Source: Pachypanchax playfairii (taxonomy: Eukaryota; Chordata; Actinopteri; Cyprinodontiformes; Aplocheilidae). From it: 64,000 nucleotides of DNA. Below the pieces are notes generated by a model. That model ran no database searches. It was not told the DNA's origin and saw only the letters and a list, made by a program, of their open reading frames with translations. Shown here one piece after another: positions 1 through 11,275 of this stretch; within the stretch, counting starts at the first letter, position 1; every line of letters starts with the position of its first letter. Position numbers and translations under genes: made by a program. The stretch spans positions 2,397,615 to 2,461,614 of the forward strand of contig SSNP01000065.1 in NCBI GenBank assembly GCA_006937955.1. The letters run 5' to 3'.

Positions 1-737
1 TTTTTTTTTATAGCTAAATAGATTTATTATGGACTGCCATAATGGAGACCAATGCACAGCATTGCAAAGTAATGCAATGCAAAGTAATGCATTCAAATGA
101 CAGGCTTATTATTCTACACCTTCAAACTGATCTCTTAATAGATACATTTACATATTATTTTTCCATCAAAATTAATGCAGCCCAAACAGAGCAATGCACA
201 CACAAAAATCATACATCATATCATCCAGCTCGTTAATGGGACCATTGGAATTACTTTTACTGGTGATCCATGTTACAATGGTGATGTAGCACCCATGCCC
301 ATAATGCCCCCTAGCCCAAACAGCCAGATGTTATTACCCAAATTATACATAAAACTGACTGGGTTGGAGAACAATTGAACTGTCGATGGCCCGCCCCCAA
401 AACGGCCATTGACCAATCACACAACCGTTACTATGTGAGCGGGTCTGACAAACATTAATTCTGAACAATATGGTAAAGCGGTGTGCCTACATCTACCAAC
501 TACGAACTAGATGCCTCCTTGGCGGAGGTAATTTAAAGTAAAATACCAAAAAACTTGTATTGGAGACTTGTAGGGTTGTCAAAATAATCGATGCCTAGAT
601 ATTAATCAATATTAAAACTGGTATCTAAATTAGATATTATGAGGCTACTTGTTCAATAAAGTGCTGTTTTTCAATCACCTTAGTATCGAAATCGAGTATT
701 GAGTTCTTTTTCCAGTATCAAATCGAGTTTGAAATTT

Positions 738-1340
738 CAGGGTGCATTCAGACCAGCCCTGTTTATTCCGCTTGAATCGAACTCTACGTAGTTCGTTTGC
801 ACAGAAAGTCCAGTTTGTTTGGGGAGGTGTGAATGGGCAACCGAACTCTGATTCAGACCAAACAATCCAACTATTTCGACTAAAAATGTGGGTCTCGGTT
901 CGATTGAAACAAACTCTGAAGCGGTTCGATTGCATCTGTGAATGCAACCGGACCGAGACTGCACCAAAAGCAGGAAGCGGACTATATTGTGCACCTCTGC
1001 CTCGTTATCTGCTCATCCTGAGCCCATTGCTGTAGAATATTGATCTGGTACGTTCACCAAACAGAAAAGATCAATCCCAAAACCACCAGAATCTGCTACC
1101 ACCCCATGTTTGTTTATGTATGACTTAAAAGTAGACACTCTCACAGCACCAGGAAGTGCAGTAACAACAACAACAAAAAGTTGTGCAGTGACTCCACAGC
1201 GCAACCACATGCTGGGATGTAAACATGCTCTAAGCTTTGGTTCGTTTCATAAAGTGCAGTGTGAATCCAAACTGCACCAGCTAAAAACAGCAACAATGTT
1301 TCAGTTTTGGTCCCCAGTCGAACCGAGTCCACTGGACTAT
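738..1340. repeat. Dispersed teleost repeat, probable non-autonomous DNA element
   Basis: The stretch starts with GGTGCATTCAGACCAGCCC and contains recurrent TTCGATTGAA/CGGTTCGATTG-type motifs around 897-950 that I recall from a common fish repeat. I could not delimit terminal repeats or a target-site duplication. Long apparent reading frames on both strands are by-products of the biased composition and match no protein I know. Confidence 0.45.
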
Positions 1341-1347
1341 CAGGTGT

Positions 1348-1490
1348 CCGTTCCAGAAAGCAGTTTATGTGGCATAACCAGATAAGTTTGAGGGTAAGTT
1401 TGTAGATAACCTCAATTTTCAGTTCCAAAAACAGAGGTATCTTTCAACGAATGTTAGTAACCATAGCAACTTAATATCTGAACATAACCT
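1348..1490 (-). mobile_element. Solo end of a PIF-Harbinger-like element
   Basis: This stretch is the reverse complement of the right end of the element at 59648-60476. It shares the GTTCCAGAAAGCAG terminus, the GTTTGAGGGTAAGTTTGTAG segment and the TTAGTAACCATAGCAACTTA segment. Only the terminal 140 bp or so is present and no coding part is visible. It abuts the preceding dispersed repeat. Confidence 0.65.
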
Positions 1491-1512
1491 GCTGGCACAA
1501 ATCATTTACAAC

Positions 1513-1822
1513 CTTACATGTCAACTCTCCCGATTTCCCCGGGAGATTCCAGAATTTCAGTGCCCCTCCCGTAAAGCTCCCAGATCCAACTTTCTCCCGT
1601 ATTTCTCCCGATTACTGACACTTTACTTTTTTTCCAACTGGCTATTTATAGCGATAATACCTGAAGGACTGTCAGATTACATGCTGCAGACGGTCCCACC
1701 CCTCTGCAACGCGACTATCAAACCCCTGCTGCGACACACCTACTATCACATCCCTCCCCACGGTGTCCCTAATTCTCCAGAAATGTCTACCTAATTCAGA
1801 GTTCTCAAGGTTGACATGTATG
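1513..1822. mobile_element. hAT-type MITE with 8-bp target-site duplication
   Basis: This 310-bp element has 13-bp terminal inverted repeats, CTTACATGTCAAC on the left and the complement of CATACATGTCAAC on the right, differing at one position. It is flanked by identical 8-bp direct repeats TTTACAAC at 1505-1512 and 1823-1830. The 8-bp duplication and the CA-initial right end are the hallmark of hAT transposition. The interior contains CTCCCGATT/CTCCCGTATTTCTCCCGATT motifs and has no coding capacity, so it is non-autonomous. Confidence 0.8.
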
Positions 1823-2391
1823 TTTACAACAAGTGGAAGTTTCAGTTTTAAAGTCAAAATGATTGTCAAAGTGAAAAAAGATGATGTACTTTTGTCAAAA
1901 CACAACACAAGCAGCCTGTGTTTACACACAAATATAACTTGTATTACAATGACAGTTACTGACATTAGAATGACATTATTAGAGACATTTACTGACCTGG
2001 AAGAAGGTGACCGAGCCTTCCTGTTTGTGGTTGCTGATATCAGGGAGTGTTTGAGGTACATTCGCCCCTTGTGGCTGGACTAGTTATTACTAAAATAAAC
2101 ACTTACAAAATGCAGGTCTAAAAAAAAAAAGATTTTTACTCTTGCCCTTTAGGGCTAACCTTAAGCTGCAAGCTGGATTCTCATGAGATTTGGAGTTTTA
2201 CAACCCACGTAAATCCCTCTTGTATTGCTCCAACTAAACCAACCACCACCACTCCACTTGTGGTGCGGACCAGTCATTTGCTAGCATTGTGCTTTGGGGT
2301 GAAAGCATGGGCAGGTGAACAGGTATGACGATAGCAAGCAAAATTTTATACCAGATGGCCCTCCCCTTTTCAGATGCTTTCTATGGGAATT

Positions 2392-2446
2392 CCAGATCTA
2401 TGTGTAGGCCCGTGATGACATGGGGCGAGGCTACACATAGATCTGG
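2392..2446. repeat. Perfect 16-bp inverted repeat
   Basis: CCAGATCTATGTGTAG at 2392-2407 is exactly complementary to 2431-2446, with a 23-base spacer. Transcribed RNA could form a stable hairpin. No gene context is visible, so it may be the tip of a small fold-back repeat. Confidence 0.8.
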
Positions 2447-2649
2447 GTTTTGCCAGGTTACTTTAGGGTCGTATTTTTGGTTGGAAAAGTATCTTTTAGG
2501 AGAAAAATGTATCTCTTCGTCTTGCTCTTGTTTTTTTTTCCTGGCCTTTCAGGACAAAAAGTCAGGCAATTAAAAAAAAGTTGGTCAGTCTAAGAAAATG
2601 GGACAGCCCATGCCCTTCAGGGTTTCTGTAAACACTTAATCATTGTCTA

Positions 2650-3412
2650 AATGTGACTGTATTTACGTACTTTGACCTGAGGATGCCGTTCCACTTTTCA
2701 TTTAGTCACAAGACATGAATCTATAACAGATTGAAAAATCTTTTATGTAACATTTACCATATGACCATGGCAATGCCATTCGCCATCAGAAGCACCCGTT
2801 GACCGCACAGCACAGACAGAAAGATCTGCGATGACATGTGACTCATCAACTCGATCAGTTTGGCCATGATAAGTGAACTATCATGTCTACATGAAATTTT
2901 GGGTTAACATGACACAGCAGCTTGCCAAAAGCAGCACCTGAGAAGCCCTACAGCACTATTAGACAAAATTCCAAGTGGGACACATTAAACTAACTGGGTT
3001 GCTCACCAGAGTTGCACTATCATGGTTCTGTGGCATTTCAAGTTACGGCAAAAAAAGGGCAAAAAAACTAACAAGTAATCATACCTCTCTTTGAACTCTA
3101 TATAAAAAAAGGGCTCAGATTGTCCTTAAAATTAATGCTTTTTGAGAGATTAATGTGTGAACACTTTGTCCTATTTGACCTACAGATGTCATTCTAACTT
3201 TCATTTGCTCAATTGACATTGGTCTATAACATATTGAAGCAACTTTTTAAATCTTCTACTGTAAGCATGGCAACACCATTTGCCATCAAACCACCCGGTA
3301 AGTTCACAGCAGACACCGTAGAGCCTGTGTGCACATGTGATACATCAAAGTAATTGGGTTGGCCAGGAGAAGTGAACCATCAAGAGCAAGAGATATTTTG
3401 GGTTATTGTGCA
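2650..3412. repeat. Diverged tandem duplication, two units
   Basis: About 2650-2915 and 3150-3412 share ordered blocks: CCTATTTGACCT/CTTTGACCTGAGGATG-type starts, TCTATAACA-ATTGAA, CATGGCAA-CCATT-GCCATCA, the GACATGTGA-CATCAA block and AGTGAACTATCA/AGTGAACCATCA followed by TTTTGGGTTA. Spacing is about 510 bp. The copies differ by many substitutions and small indels, so the duplication is old. No coding frame is conserved between the units. Confidence 0.6.
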
Positions 3413-4073
3413 ATGGAATCCATCTAAAACCTTGCCTCTGTTGTGTTCCTATGTGACAAGCTCTGAAATCAGCCTTTTCCTCAATACACTCCCATATTAA
3501 TTTGACTCATTCAGCTTTTTCATCACATTTACAGCTGTCATACACTGTGTGTAGTATAATGCAGCTTTCTGATTAGCTGAGGGTTTCTCACGCATTGACA
3601 GTCCCTCTCAAAGTTTCTTCAGGAACTTTCTAGTTATATTTAAAATCTAGTAAATGCTGGATGGAAATTTAATCAAGGGCCTTGTTTGATATTATATAAT
3701 GGAGGGTCAATATGAAATTATGAATCAATACTTACCGTCTTGCCTTGATCCTTTGGAAAAACACTGCATAGCTCTCTGATACATGTTGTTTTTGTTGTTG
3801 CACATTTGCAAAGTGAATCACCGAAGCCCAACACCTCTCAGTTTCACAAAAATAGGACTTCGATTCTGTCCTGATCTTAGATGCATACTTCATATATGCA
3901 GTTAGAAATGGTTTATTAACATTTACATAAACATGCAAATCTCAAAGAGTAAGGAACAAAGTGAAAACAAGACAGTAACTTACAAAAGAGAAAATTCAAC
4001 ATTGTCACTGGCAGATAATTTTTATAAGAAACTAGCGAATTTCCACTTTTTACTTTGTTTTGTTCAGCAAAAC

Positions 4074-4139
4074 ATGGGGGGGACAAAGCACATTTTGTCC
4101 CCCCCTTTCAAAAACATGGGGGGGACATGTCCCCCCCAT
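4074..4139. repeat. G7/C7 hairpins including a 24-bp perfect palindrome
   Basis: ATGGGGGGGACA at 4074-4085 is followed by TGTCCCCCCC at 4096-4105. Positions 4116-4139 then form a perfect 24-bp palindrome whose half is ATGGGGGGGACA. Both could form hairpins on a single strand. They probably mark termini of a mobile repeat, but I could not identify a family. Confidence 0.7.
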
Positions 4140-4448
4140 AAACAAGGCCCATGAATTGAATTACTAGTACATTACAAAAGTTTGTATTCAAAGAAAAAAC
4201 CAAACATCTCACAGTCTGACATATCTTAAAAAACAATATGGAGAAGCAAAATTACCTATCTTTTTGTGTTAAATGTCTGATAAAATGTCCTTTTGCTTGT
4301 GAGACATGCCGTTCATCAGCTTTCTGAAGCCTAAACGTCTCTTTAGAATGGCTTTGATTATCAGACAGATGCACAAACTGTACAATCTGTGATTTCAGGC
4401 CCACTTGTACATCATAGGGATTTAAAAATGTTTTTCTGTTACTGACAG

Positions 4449-4542
4449 ATTCCAGTTCTCATCAATCTGAGTCAGGACTCTGATGTAAACCTTCCAGTAA
4501 AACCTCTCATCTTTGCTTTGGCGATGGGAGCCTGTCTTGGTG
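4449..4542 (+). CDS. oca2: oca2 exon (third from last): P protein transmembrane region
   Basis: This 94-nt exon lies between a good acceptor (TTACTGACAG) and donor (GGTATG). It reads IPVLINLSQDSD then VNLPVKPLIFALAMGACLG and leaves a one-base overhang. In the vertebrate P protein (OCA2; a Na+/H+ antiporter/SLC13-like melanosomal membrane protein that controls melanosome pH and melanin synthesis) this segment follows the I-P-F-T-A-T-M sequence and precedes G-N-G-T-L-I-G-A-S. The codon split across the next intron is a glycine and the phase matches exactly. Upstream exons are outside the window. I am sure of the gene family; the identification is by recall of the protein, not by search. Confidence 0.93.
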
Positions 4543-5309
4543 GTATGTTTTTAATCTCAACTGTCTCATATGCTTTAATGAACACTGTGCACAGGATTTA
4601 CATTTAATCAACATCTTAAAAGTGTGGATCCTTTTATCGACAGCCTTTTGCAGGGAAAGAGATGCCATACGCTCTCTTTGACAGCTGCAATTTTAGCAGA
4701 TGTGTTTTTCCTCTGGAAAGTCGGGCTAAACCTCATAGCCTACTAAATTCAGGGTACATCCGAGCAGCTTCCGCTTTGTTTGAATGAGGACACAAACAGA
4801 GAGCTATTAAAGTGGTTAAGTTTAATCAACTACAGTTTGACAGAGCTTTATTGTTGTTTTTATCTTATTTACAGTAAACAACAAATAAAAACCTCCTAAA
4901 AAGTTATTGTGTCCAGTAAAAACTAAAAAAAATGCTATGTCTATAACTATTTTTTTATCCATTTTAAGTGAGTATTAAAAGCTTTTGGCAAAGAACCATG
5001 CAACAGCTTATCCAAAAATTATAATAAAAAAATAAATAAATAAAAATACCTCTTAAAATAATGCAAAAAGATCAAAATTGACTTAAACTGTCTTTCCCTT
5101 TTTTCTGAGCCGAGGCAGAACATAATCCAATTTGAAATTTAATTAGAGGAAGAGGGAAAGGTTTTAATCCATTGTAATCAGAGGCAAAATCCTGGAAATG
5201 GGTTGATCCTTCATCAGATAAAAATCCAAAAGGTTAATTTATTTGATTCTGATTCATCTCACCCAGGGACAACCAATTCTTCCTCTTGCGTCTGTTGATA
5301 GGTCATGTA

Positions 5310-5586
5310 CAGTGGCTCAAAAAAGTATTTGGACAGCCACTGATTGTACAAGTTATCCCAATTAAAAAGATGAGAGAGGTCTGTAATTTTCATCCAAGGT
5401 ACACTTCAACCGTGAGAGACAGAATCTGGGGGATAAAATCAGGAAACTCACATTGTTTTAAAAAATCTATTTGTATATTCTAGTGGAAAATAAGTATTTG
5501 GATGATCAAAAAGTTTAACTCAATACTTTGTAATGCAACCTGGGTGGGCAATTACAGAGGTCAGATGTTTCCTGTAGTTCTTGACC
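5310..5586 (-). mobile_element. Truncated Tc1-like element end
   Basis: It begins after a TA with CAGTGGCTCAAAAAAGTATT and follows the order of the intact Tc1 elements at 49.6-53.8 kb: the ITR, the inner repeat GTGGAAAATAAGTATTTGG, then the antisense transposase 3' end around ATTACAGAGGTCAGATG. Divergence from those copies is considerable, so it is a related older family. It stops at a short perfect palindrome, 5573-5586 against 5588-5601, where the sequence folds back on itself. Confidence 0.75.
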
Positions 5587-6002
5587 AGGTCAAGAACTAC
5601 ATGTCCCATGTCCCACTCCCTCTCTTCTAGATTTCCCTGTGAGTGATGTCACTGATCCAGGCACAATTAGATAATCTTTCTGACTTGCTGACTTTGCATA
5701 TTTGTACAGTTTAGATCTGAAGCCACATATGGCTCTTCAACCCATTAACATGAACTTAAGTAACAATAGGACACGGATAATTTTATCATTTCATTTTTTT
5801 TTTCATTTGCACTTGGAATTTCTGCAGCAGAATGACTTTAAAGGTCCTGTATCCTTCTAATTTACAGTTTTCAGCATCTGTGATAGGCACATATATGATA
5901 AAATCTTACCTTTGGCGTTATATAGTCTTCATTTGTCCTGAAATATAACTCATATTCTCGAGTTATTCTTTGACCAGGAAGTAAAACACTGGGCACTTCC
6001 TG

Positions 6003-7815
6003 GTTTAACATTGCTACATGTTACATTCAGTCGTTTTACAGGCGAGAGTGGAGCAGCTGCTCAGAGTACAGGATGCAGGAGGATTACTGAGATATGTGTG
6101 TAGTAAGCCAATAACCACTCTGTTTAATTTTTTTTTAATAAGGAAATAGCATCACAACATGGTTAAAAGCTCCAAAAAGTTGATTTTACGTGGCCTATAT
6201 GAACTGATTATAATACCAGAATTGGCCAAATACAAATTTAGTTTTCACTGAAATGTCCTGAAAATGCAGTGATCAGTTTAACTTTGAGCTGTGTCTATGA
6301 ATCTTTCTGATCTTACAGCCGATGTAACTGGTTATTCCCACGTACTGGTAATCTGGGGATCCGCCAGTCTCATTATAAGGAGTCAAAGATGAGATTAGCT
6401 TTAAGACACTCTCTTGCACTCTCTTTTTTCTTTTCTTTTCTTTTCTTTTCTTTTCTTTTCTTTTCTTTTCGTCATTTGCTCTGTCATCTTCTTACATTTT
6501 ATCCAATGAGTTATATCTATAGAGGGGACATGCCACGGCATTATATGTGCAATGTTGGCCGCCATATTGGAAAGGTAAAATTCCTGCTCACTGCAGTGCA
6601 TGTAACTGTGAGTGAGTGAGTGTTTATACACTATGTACAGAGGTCCCTCGTTAATTACCAGAGTTGCATTCTAAAAAAAACCTGCAATAGGCAAAATCCA
6701 CTAATTAGTCAGCTTTATTTTTTACAATTGTTATAGATGTTATAAGGCTGTAAAGCCCCTTACTACACACTTTTCTCTCTTGTTAGTGTGCAGGATGCAG
6801 AACACACTGCACTGTAAAAAAAAGTGCAAAATTGAACTAAAAATCTGCAACACTGTGAGGCTGCAAAAGGTGAACCATAGCGACAAATGTAGTTNGTTTA
6901 ACATTGCTACATGTTACATTCAGTCGTTTTACAGGCGAGAGTGGAGCAGCTGCTCAGAGTACAGGATGCAGGAGGATTACTGAGATATGTGTGTAGTAAG
7001 CCAATAACCACTCTGTTTTATTTTTTTTAATAAGGAAATAGCATCACAACATGGTTAAAAGCTCCAAAAAGTTGATTTTACGTGGCCTATATGAACTGAT
7101 TATAATACCAGAATTGGCCAAATACAAATTTAGTTTCACTGAAATGTCCTGAAAATGCAGTGATCAGTTTAACTTTGAGCTGTGTCTATGAATCTTTCTG
7201 ATCTTACAGCCGATGTAACTGGTTATTCCCACGTACTGGTAATCTGGGGATCCGCCAGTCTCATTATAAGGAGTCAAAGATGAGATTAGCTTTAAGACAT
7301 TCTCTTGCACTCTCTTTTTTCTTTTCTTTTCTTTTCTTTTCTTTTCTTTTCTTTTCTTTTCTTTTCTTTTCTTTTCTTTTCTTTTCTTTTCGTCATTTGC
7401 TCTGTCATCTTCTTACATTTTATCCAATGAGTTATATCTATAGAGGGGACATGCCACGGCATTATATGTGCAATGTTGGCCGCCATATTGGAAAGGTAAA
7501 ATTCCTGCTCACTGCAGTGCATGTAACTGTGAGTGAGTGAGTGTTTATACACTATGTACAGAGGTCCCTCGTTAATTACCAGAGTTGCATTCTAAAAAAA
7601 ACCTGCAATAGGCAAAATCCACTAATTAGTCAGCTTTATTTTTTACAATTGTTATAGATGTTATAAGGCTGTAAAGCCCCTTACTACACACTTTTCTCTC
7701 TTGTTAGTGTGCAAGATGCAGAACACACTGCACTGTAAAAAAAAGTGCAAAATTGAACTAAAAATCTGCAACACTGTGAGGCTGCAAAAGGTGAACCATA
7801 GCGACAAATGTAGTT
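6003..7815. repeat. Tandem duplication of about 0.9 kb joined at an N (probable assembly artefact)
   Basis: Positions 6003-6894 and 6896-7815 are nearly identical and meet at the ambiguous base 6895. They differ mainly in the length of a CTTTT microsatellite (about 6426-6470 against about 7316-7390) and in a few single-base indels. Both carry the same repeat starting ACAGAGGTCCCTCGTTAATT (6638 and 7559). The junction coincides with the N and the second copy continues into unique sequence. Two alleles placed end to end is therefore the simplest reading. Confidence 0.85.
6895..6895. other. Single N, contig join
   Basis: The single ambiguous base sits exactly where sequence ending GTAGTT is followed by a repeat of the sequence from 6003 onward. 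It is most likely a scaffold join. Confidence 0.85.
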
Positions 7816-8420
7816 GCTTGATGTAGCTACGCAGCTTCTAGTATGCCCCATAGACCTTTCTATATATCCCATGGCTATGGAGTATTTATTAACTGTATAT
7901 TACTATTATTAATGTGCAGATTATGGCTATTAGATTTGGAACAATGTAAATTGGTAAGCATTTATTGGTGATAACTTAATTCTTATTTCTATAGCTTCAT
8001 GCTTCCTATTGTATATATACTGGATGTTATTTATGCCAGTGATATGTGGTTAATTATAATAATTATAATGTTCCTCCTTCTCTGCTTGATTATGTAAATA
8101 TTTTATTCAAAAAGCCTCAATGATGCCTAAATATGTAGGAAGAAAATAGCAATAAATGTTAAAATATTCTTCAGTGTTTTGTGTTACCTATATTGAACTA
8201 TTAAAGGATTATGAGAAAAACACTTTCAGACAAAGTTATATGCCTGATAAAGCCCAAATACATGTTATACATAATGTCGGTACTAGGCCATTAATGTTGG
8301 GTCTTATTCACCGTAAAATGCAATGTGTTTGATAAAACCTATTTTCAATATGACATTTATATAGACTTATATTTTAAGAATGCTGCAGATTTCTATGGAA
8401 AGTTTATATTAGGTGCTAGA

Positions 8421-8735
8421 GGGACACATGCACACACACACACACACACACACACACAAGTTTGTTTTGCTATCCTTATGGGGACCGTCCATTGATTTTA
8501 GTGACTATATTTATACCTAACCCAAACCCTTTTACTAACCTTAACCATTACTGATCTATAACTAACCCTCAGACTAACTAAAACTCTATTCACACCATAC
8601 CTATAAACCTAACCCCTAACCCTAAAAAGGGGAGTCCCTCTCATGGGGACCAGGCTTCGGTCCCCACAAGAACCCTCGGACCCCAGAAAGATAGTAAAAG
8701 TCAGGAAACTGGTCCTCAGGAGGTCAGAAATACAA

Positions 8736-8826
<91 letters not shown>
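8421..8826 (+). repeat. CA-flanked dispersed repeat with telomere-like CCCTAA variants (copy A)
   Basis: CA microsatellites (about 8430-8458 and 8738-8825) flank a core starting TATGGGGACCGTCCATTG. The core continues through AACCCAAACCC/TAACCTTAACC/CCTAACCCCTAACCCTAA stretches and ends near GGGGACCAGGCTTCGGTCCCCAC. The same core occurs in reverse at 36421-36697. It is a dispersed teleost repeat; open frames through the CA tracts are not genes. Confidence 0.75.
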
Positions 8827-8827
<1 letters not shown>

Positions 8828-9238
8828 TAATTTTACTGCCAGGCCATTTGTCATTGTTTACTGCCTTTTACAACATGGCAGCCATCTTTCACACAATGGG
8901 CAATGGTAAAAGGTTGGCATATCCTCTATAAATATAACTCACTGGCTATATCCCCAAAAGGGAAAGAAGTAGTTGAAATAAGATTTACAGATTGTTGTGG
9001 AAGTCTTTTAAATTTGTTTACATTTGTAATTACATCTGACTTGTCATGACCCTGTAAACTGAAGACACAAATTGCTGATCATGCATATTTAGGATGTACT
9101 GGAGTAAACCAATTTCTCAGTTGAAAACCATAATATATATTTTGCTCAAGTCTAAAAAGATAAATGGAATTATTTTGAAAAGAACAACTTCCCAACACTT
9201 TATTTCAGGAACTGATTTCCGTTTTACCTTCTTTTTAG

Positions 9239-9332
9239 GAAATGGTACATTAATTGGAGCATCAGCCAATGTTGTGTGTGCAGGAATTGCTGAGCAACAT
9301 GGATATGGCTTTTCCTTTGGAGAGTTCTTCAA
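9239..9332 (+). CDS. oca2: oca2 exon (second from last): conserved GNGTLIGASANVVCAGIAEQ region
   Basis: This 94-nt exon has an acceptor (CTTCTTTTTAG) and a donor (GTAAGT). It begins with the last two bases of a glycine codon and reads NGTLIGASANVVCAGIAEQ followed by HGYGFSFGEFF, with two bases of a lysine codon left over. This block is almost invariant in vertebrate P proteins and lies in the second half of the transporter domain, where it helps form the ion-conducting core. The fish-like difference is G-E-F-F-K where mammals have M-E-F-F-R. Phases with the flanking exons are consistent. Confidence 0.96.
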
Positions 9333-9928
9333 GTAAGTCTTTTCTACCCTACAAACCGGATTTCTAACATTATGAATAGTTCCCTTGGAAAACAAAAACA
9401 TCAATACCATGCTAAAAAAAATGTTTTCCAGTTGTTGGAGGGTTGGTATTTTGTACCATTGTACTGCCTGAAAAACATAAAAAGTTGTTAGATATTTGTT
9501 ATCTGTTGGGGATACGAATGCCAAGAATACATGTGAGATGCACAACAACAAAAATCTCTCAATTTATAGCTGGAGAACAAAAACACTTGATTTTTCACCA
9601 CTGTCTGGATGTACATGGAAACCAGCTACTGACTGTTCACACACACACACGCATGCGCACACACACTAACACATTTGAAATAAAGTTCTGCAAGTTCACC
9701 TTTGGACTGCCAATAGAAACATGTGGAAATTACAATAGGTTCATCAAATTTCAATATGTACTATTTAAAGAGCAACTTACCCCCCTTCAGACGTCCTTGC
9801 CCTTGCTTCATTTAAAAAAAATGCGCTTGAAAAAAATGTGTCTAATCGCTGAGCAGGATTTTGATTGATATGTCAAGCTTACACTTGCAGCCATCAGTAC
9901 AGAGAGGCTCCTAAACCGAGCATGCTGA

Positions 9929-10303
9929 GAAAATAACGTGCATAAATCCCATCCACACAATCAGAGTCACAGCAGTAAAACTGAAGTCTATTAATGATAT
10001 TAGTTATTCCCATTATCGTAGCTTTCAGAGTAGTTTTCCGATTGATTGTTGTTAGCCAGTCAGCTAAAGCTAGTTCCGTGTTGCAGAGAAGTGCCTGAGT
10101 AGATGCCTGGATAAAAATACCCAATCAAGATGAGAATATAATGTGCACAAATCATATCCACACAGTCACAACCACTGCAGTGAAGTCTTTGCCCCGATTT
10201 CATTATTCTTTTAATGATAATAGTTATTGTCTTTGCCGTAGTTTTCAGAGTATTTGTTGATTGATTGTTGTTAGCCACAATGCTAAAGCTATTGCCGTGT
10301 TGC
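9929..10303. repeat. Diverged tandem duplication, two units of about 170 bp
   Basis: About 9929-10086 and 10132-10303 share ordered motifs: ACGTGCATAAAT/ATGTGCACAAAT, ATCCACACA, TTAATGATA-TAGTTATT, GTAG-TTTCAGAGTA, GATTGATTGTTGTTAGCCA, TGCTAAAGCTA-CCGTGTTGC. They lie directly outside the left terminal repeat of the THAP element. They are either flank or sub-terminal transposon sequence. Confidence 0.6.
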
Positions 10304-10417
10304 TCATATTGCTGGGTTTCACATGACGTTGCGTTGACGTCACCAAATGCAGATGGGGGTCAGGAAGTAACCGCCGCTGCACAGAACCCTGCTGAACTCT
10401 GCTGATTCGGCTTAAAA

Positions 10418-10630
10418 ATGCCCAAAATCGGTGCGGTCTACGGTTGTTGCAACCGCTCTAATCGGGAGAAAGACCAACGTTTTTTTCGTGTCTCGAAAGT
10501 CGAAGGTCTTAATTTTAAAAAACCTACTGAAAGAAGACGGCAGAAATGGATCACTTATCTCGAGCTAAAAACAAGAGGCGCAGAAACGGACAATGCTAGA
10601 GTTTGCAGCGATCACTTTCTAAAATGTTTA
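10418..10630 (+). pseudogene. THAP zinc-finger domain, truncated
   Basis: From ATG 10418 the frame reads MPKIGAVYGCCNRSNREKD, then later RRRQKWITYLEL and NARVCSDHF. This is the C2CH THAP layout: the paired cysteines near residues 10-11, an aromatic-rich centre with the W of the K-W-I segment, and the C-S-D-H-F motif about residues 63-67. THAP domains bind DNA and serve as DNA-recognition modules of P/Kolobok-type transposases and of host factors. The frame continues past the domain but runs at about 10664 into an unrelated repeat (the ACTACTACTACTGTCATTTAGCAGACG block), so the protein is cut off after the DNA-binding domain. Confidence 0.75.
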
Positions 10631-10663
10631 ATAAAAGGGTTTAATAAATGTTCTAGTGTTTTA

Positions 10664-11275
10664 GTGAACATTTACTTACTACTACTACTACTACTACTGT
10701 CATTTAGCAGACGCTTTTATCCAAAGCGACTTACATTGAGAGAACATACAAGCAAGAAATCAAAGAGAAGGAAACAATATAAGGAGGCGGACTGTTTGGA
10801 GTCCAGTTTAATTCCGACGCTGATACTTCAAGTGTATCAATTTTTTTTTTTTTTTAGTGAGAGATAAATTCTCAAATCGCTATCATAAATCATAAATTAA
10901 TCCCACATTAAGACTGAAAGTGTTCTTTAAAGAGGTGAGTCTTAAGTCTGCTCTTAAAAGTAGCTGTCGACTCTGAGGATCGGACCGAGTTTGGTAGGTC
11001 ATTCCACCATCGGGGGACAACAGAGGAGAAGAGTTTGGAACATGATCTCATGCCACGTTGTGGTGGAAGCGCTAGGCGTCTTTCAGCGGCTTTCAGCTGA
11101 CGCGTGGGAATGTAGGTTTGGATGAAGGAGTGAAGGTAAGTAGGAGCTGTGTGTGTTAGAGTCTGGTAAGCCAGAAGCAGAGCTTTGTATTTGATGCGTG
11201 CTGCAACTGGAAGCCAGTGCAGTGAAATGAGCAGCGGAGTGACATGAGCCCTTTTGGGCTGGTTGAAGACCAGAC
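10664..11275 (+). repeat. Dispersed teleost repeat inserted in the THAP element
   Basis: It starts with a TAC triplet run and TTTAGCAGACGCTTTTATCC, AAAGCGACTTACA. It continues through TGGTAGGTCATTCCACCA, GATCTCATGCCACG and GAAGCCAGTGCAGTGAAATG to GCCCTTTTGGGCTGGTTGAAG. I recall these blocks as one very common fish repeat. No coding capacity was seen. It interrupts the THAP reading frame and so is younger than the host element. Confidence 0.65.

Larger units (their letters stand above)
1..4448. other. Intronic or upstream oca2 sequence, repeat-rich
   Basis: No coding exon was recognised here. The preceding oca2 exon, which in the family ends just before the I-P-V-L segment, was looked for and not found, so it probably lies left of the window. 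The stretch holds a repeat with a TATCGAAATCGAGTATTGAG motif (about 570-725), a dispersed repeat (about 738-1340), a Harbinger-type end (1348-1490), a hAT MITE (1513-1822), a diverged tandem duplication (2650-3412) and G/C-run palindromes (4074-4139). Confidence 0.6.
4543..9238 (+). other. oca2 intron between the last exons, with repeats and an N-joined duplication
   Basis: This intron of about 4.7 kb contains a truncated Tc1 end (5310-5586), a duplication of about 0.9 kb joined at an N (6003-7815), CA microsatellites and a dispersed CA-flanked repeat (8421-8826). About 4600-5300 and 7816-8420 show nothing I can name beyond AT-rich sequence. Confidence 0.8.

Noticed and set aside
737..1428. 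Overlapping ORFs of 85-97 codons on both strands
   Set aside because: They lie in a dispersed non-coding repeat and overlap on opposite strands; no domain is visible.
6389..7552. Phenylalanine/leucine/serine-rich or lysine/glutamate-rich proteins in duplicate
   Set aside because: They are translations of the CTTTT microsatellite and adjacent repeat, and the duplication is likely an assembly effect.
8609..8909. Histidine/threonine- or cysteine/valine-repeat proteins
   Set aside because: The frames are read through CA/TG microsatellites and have no other support.
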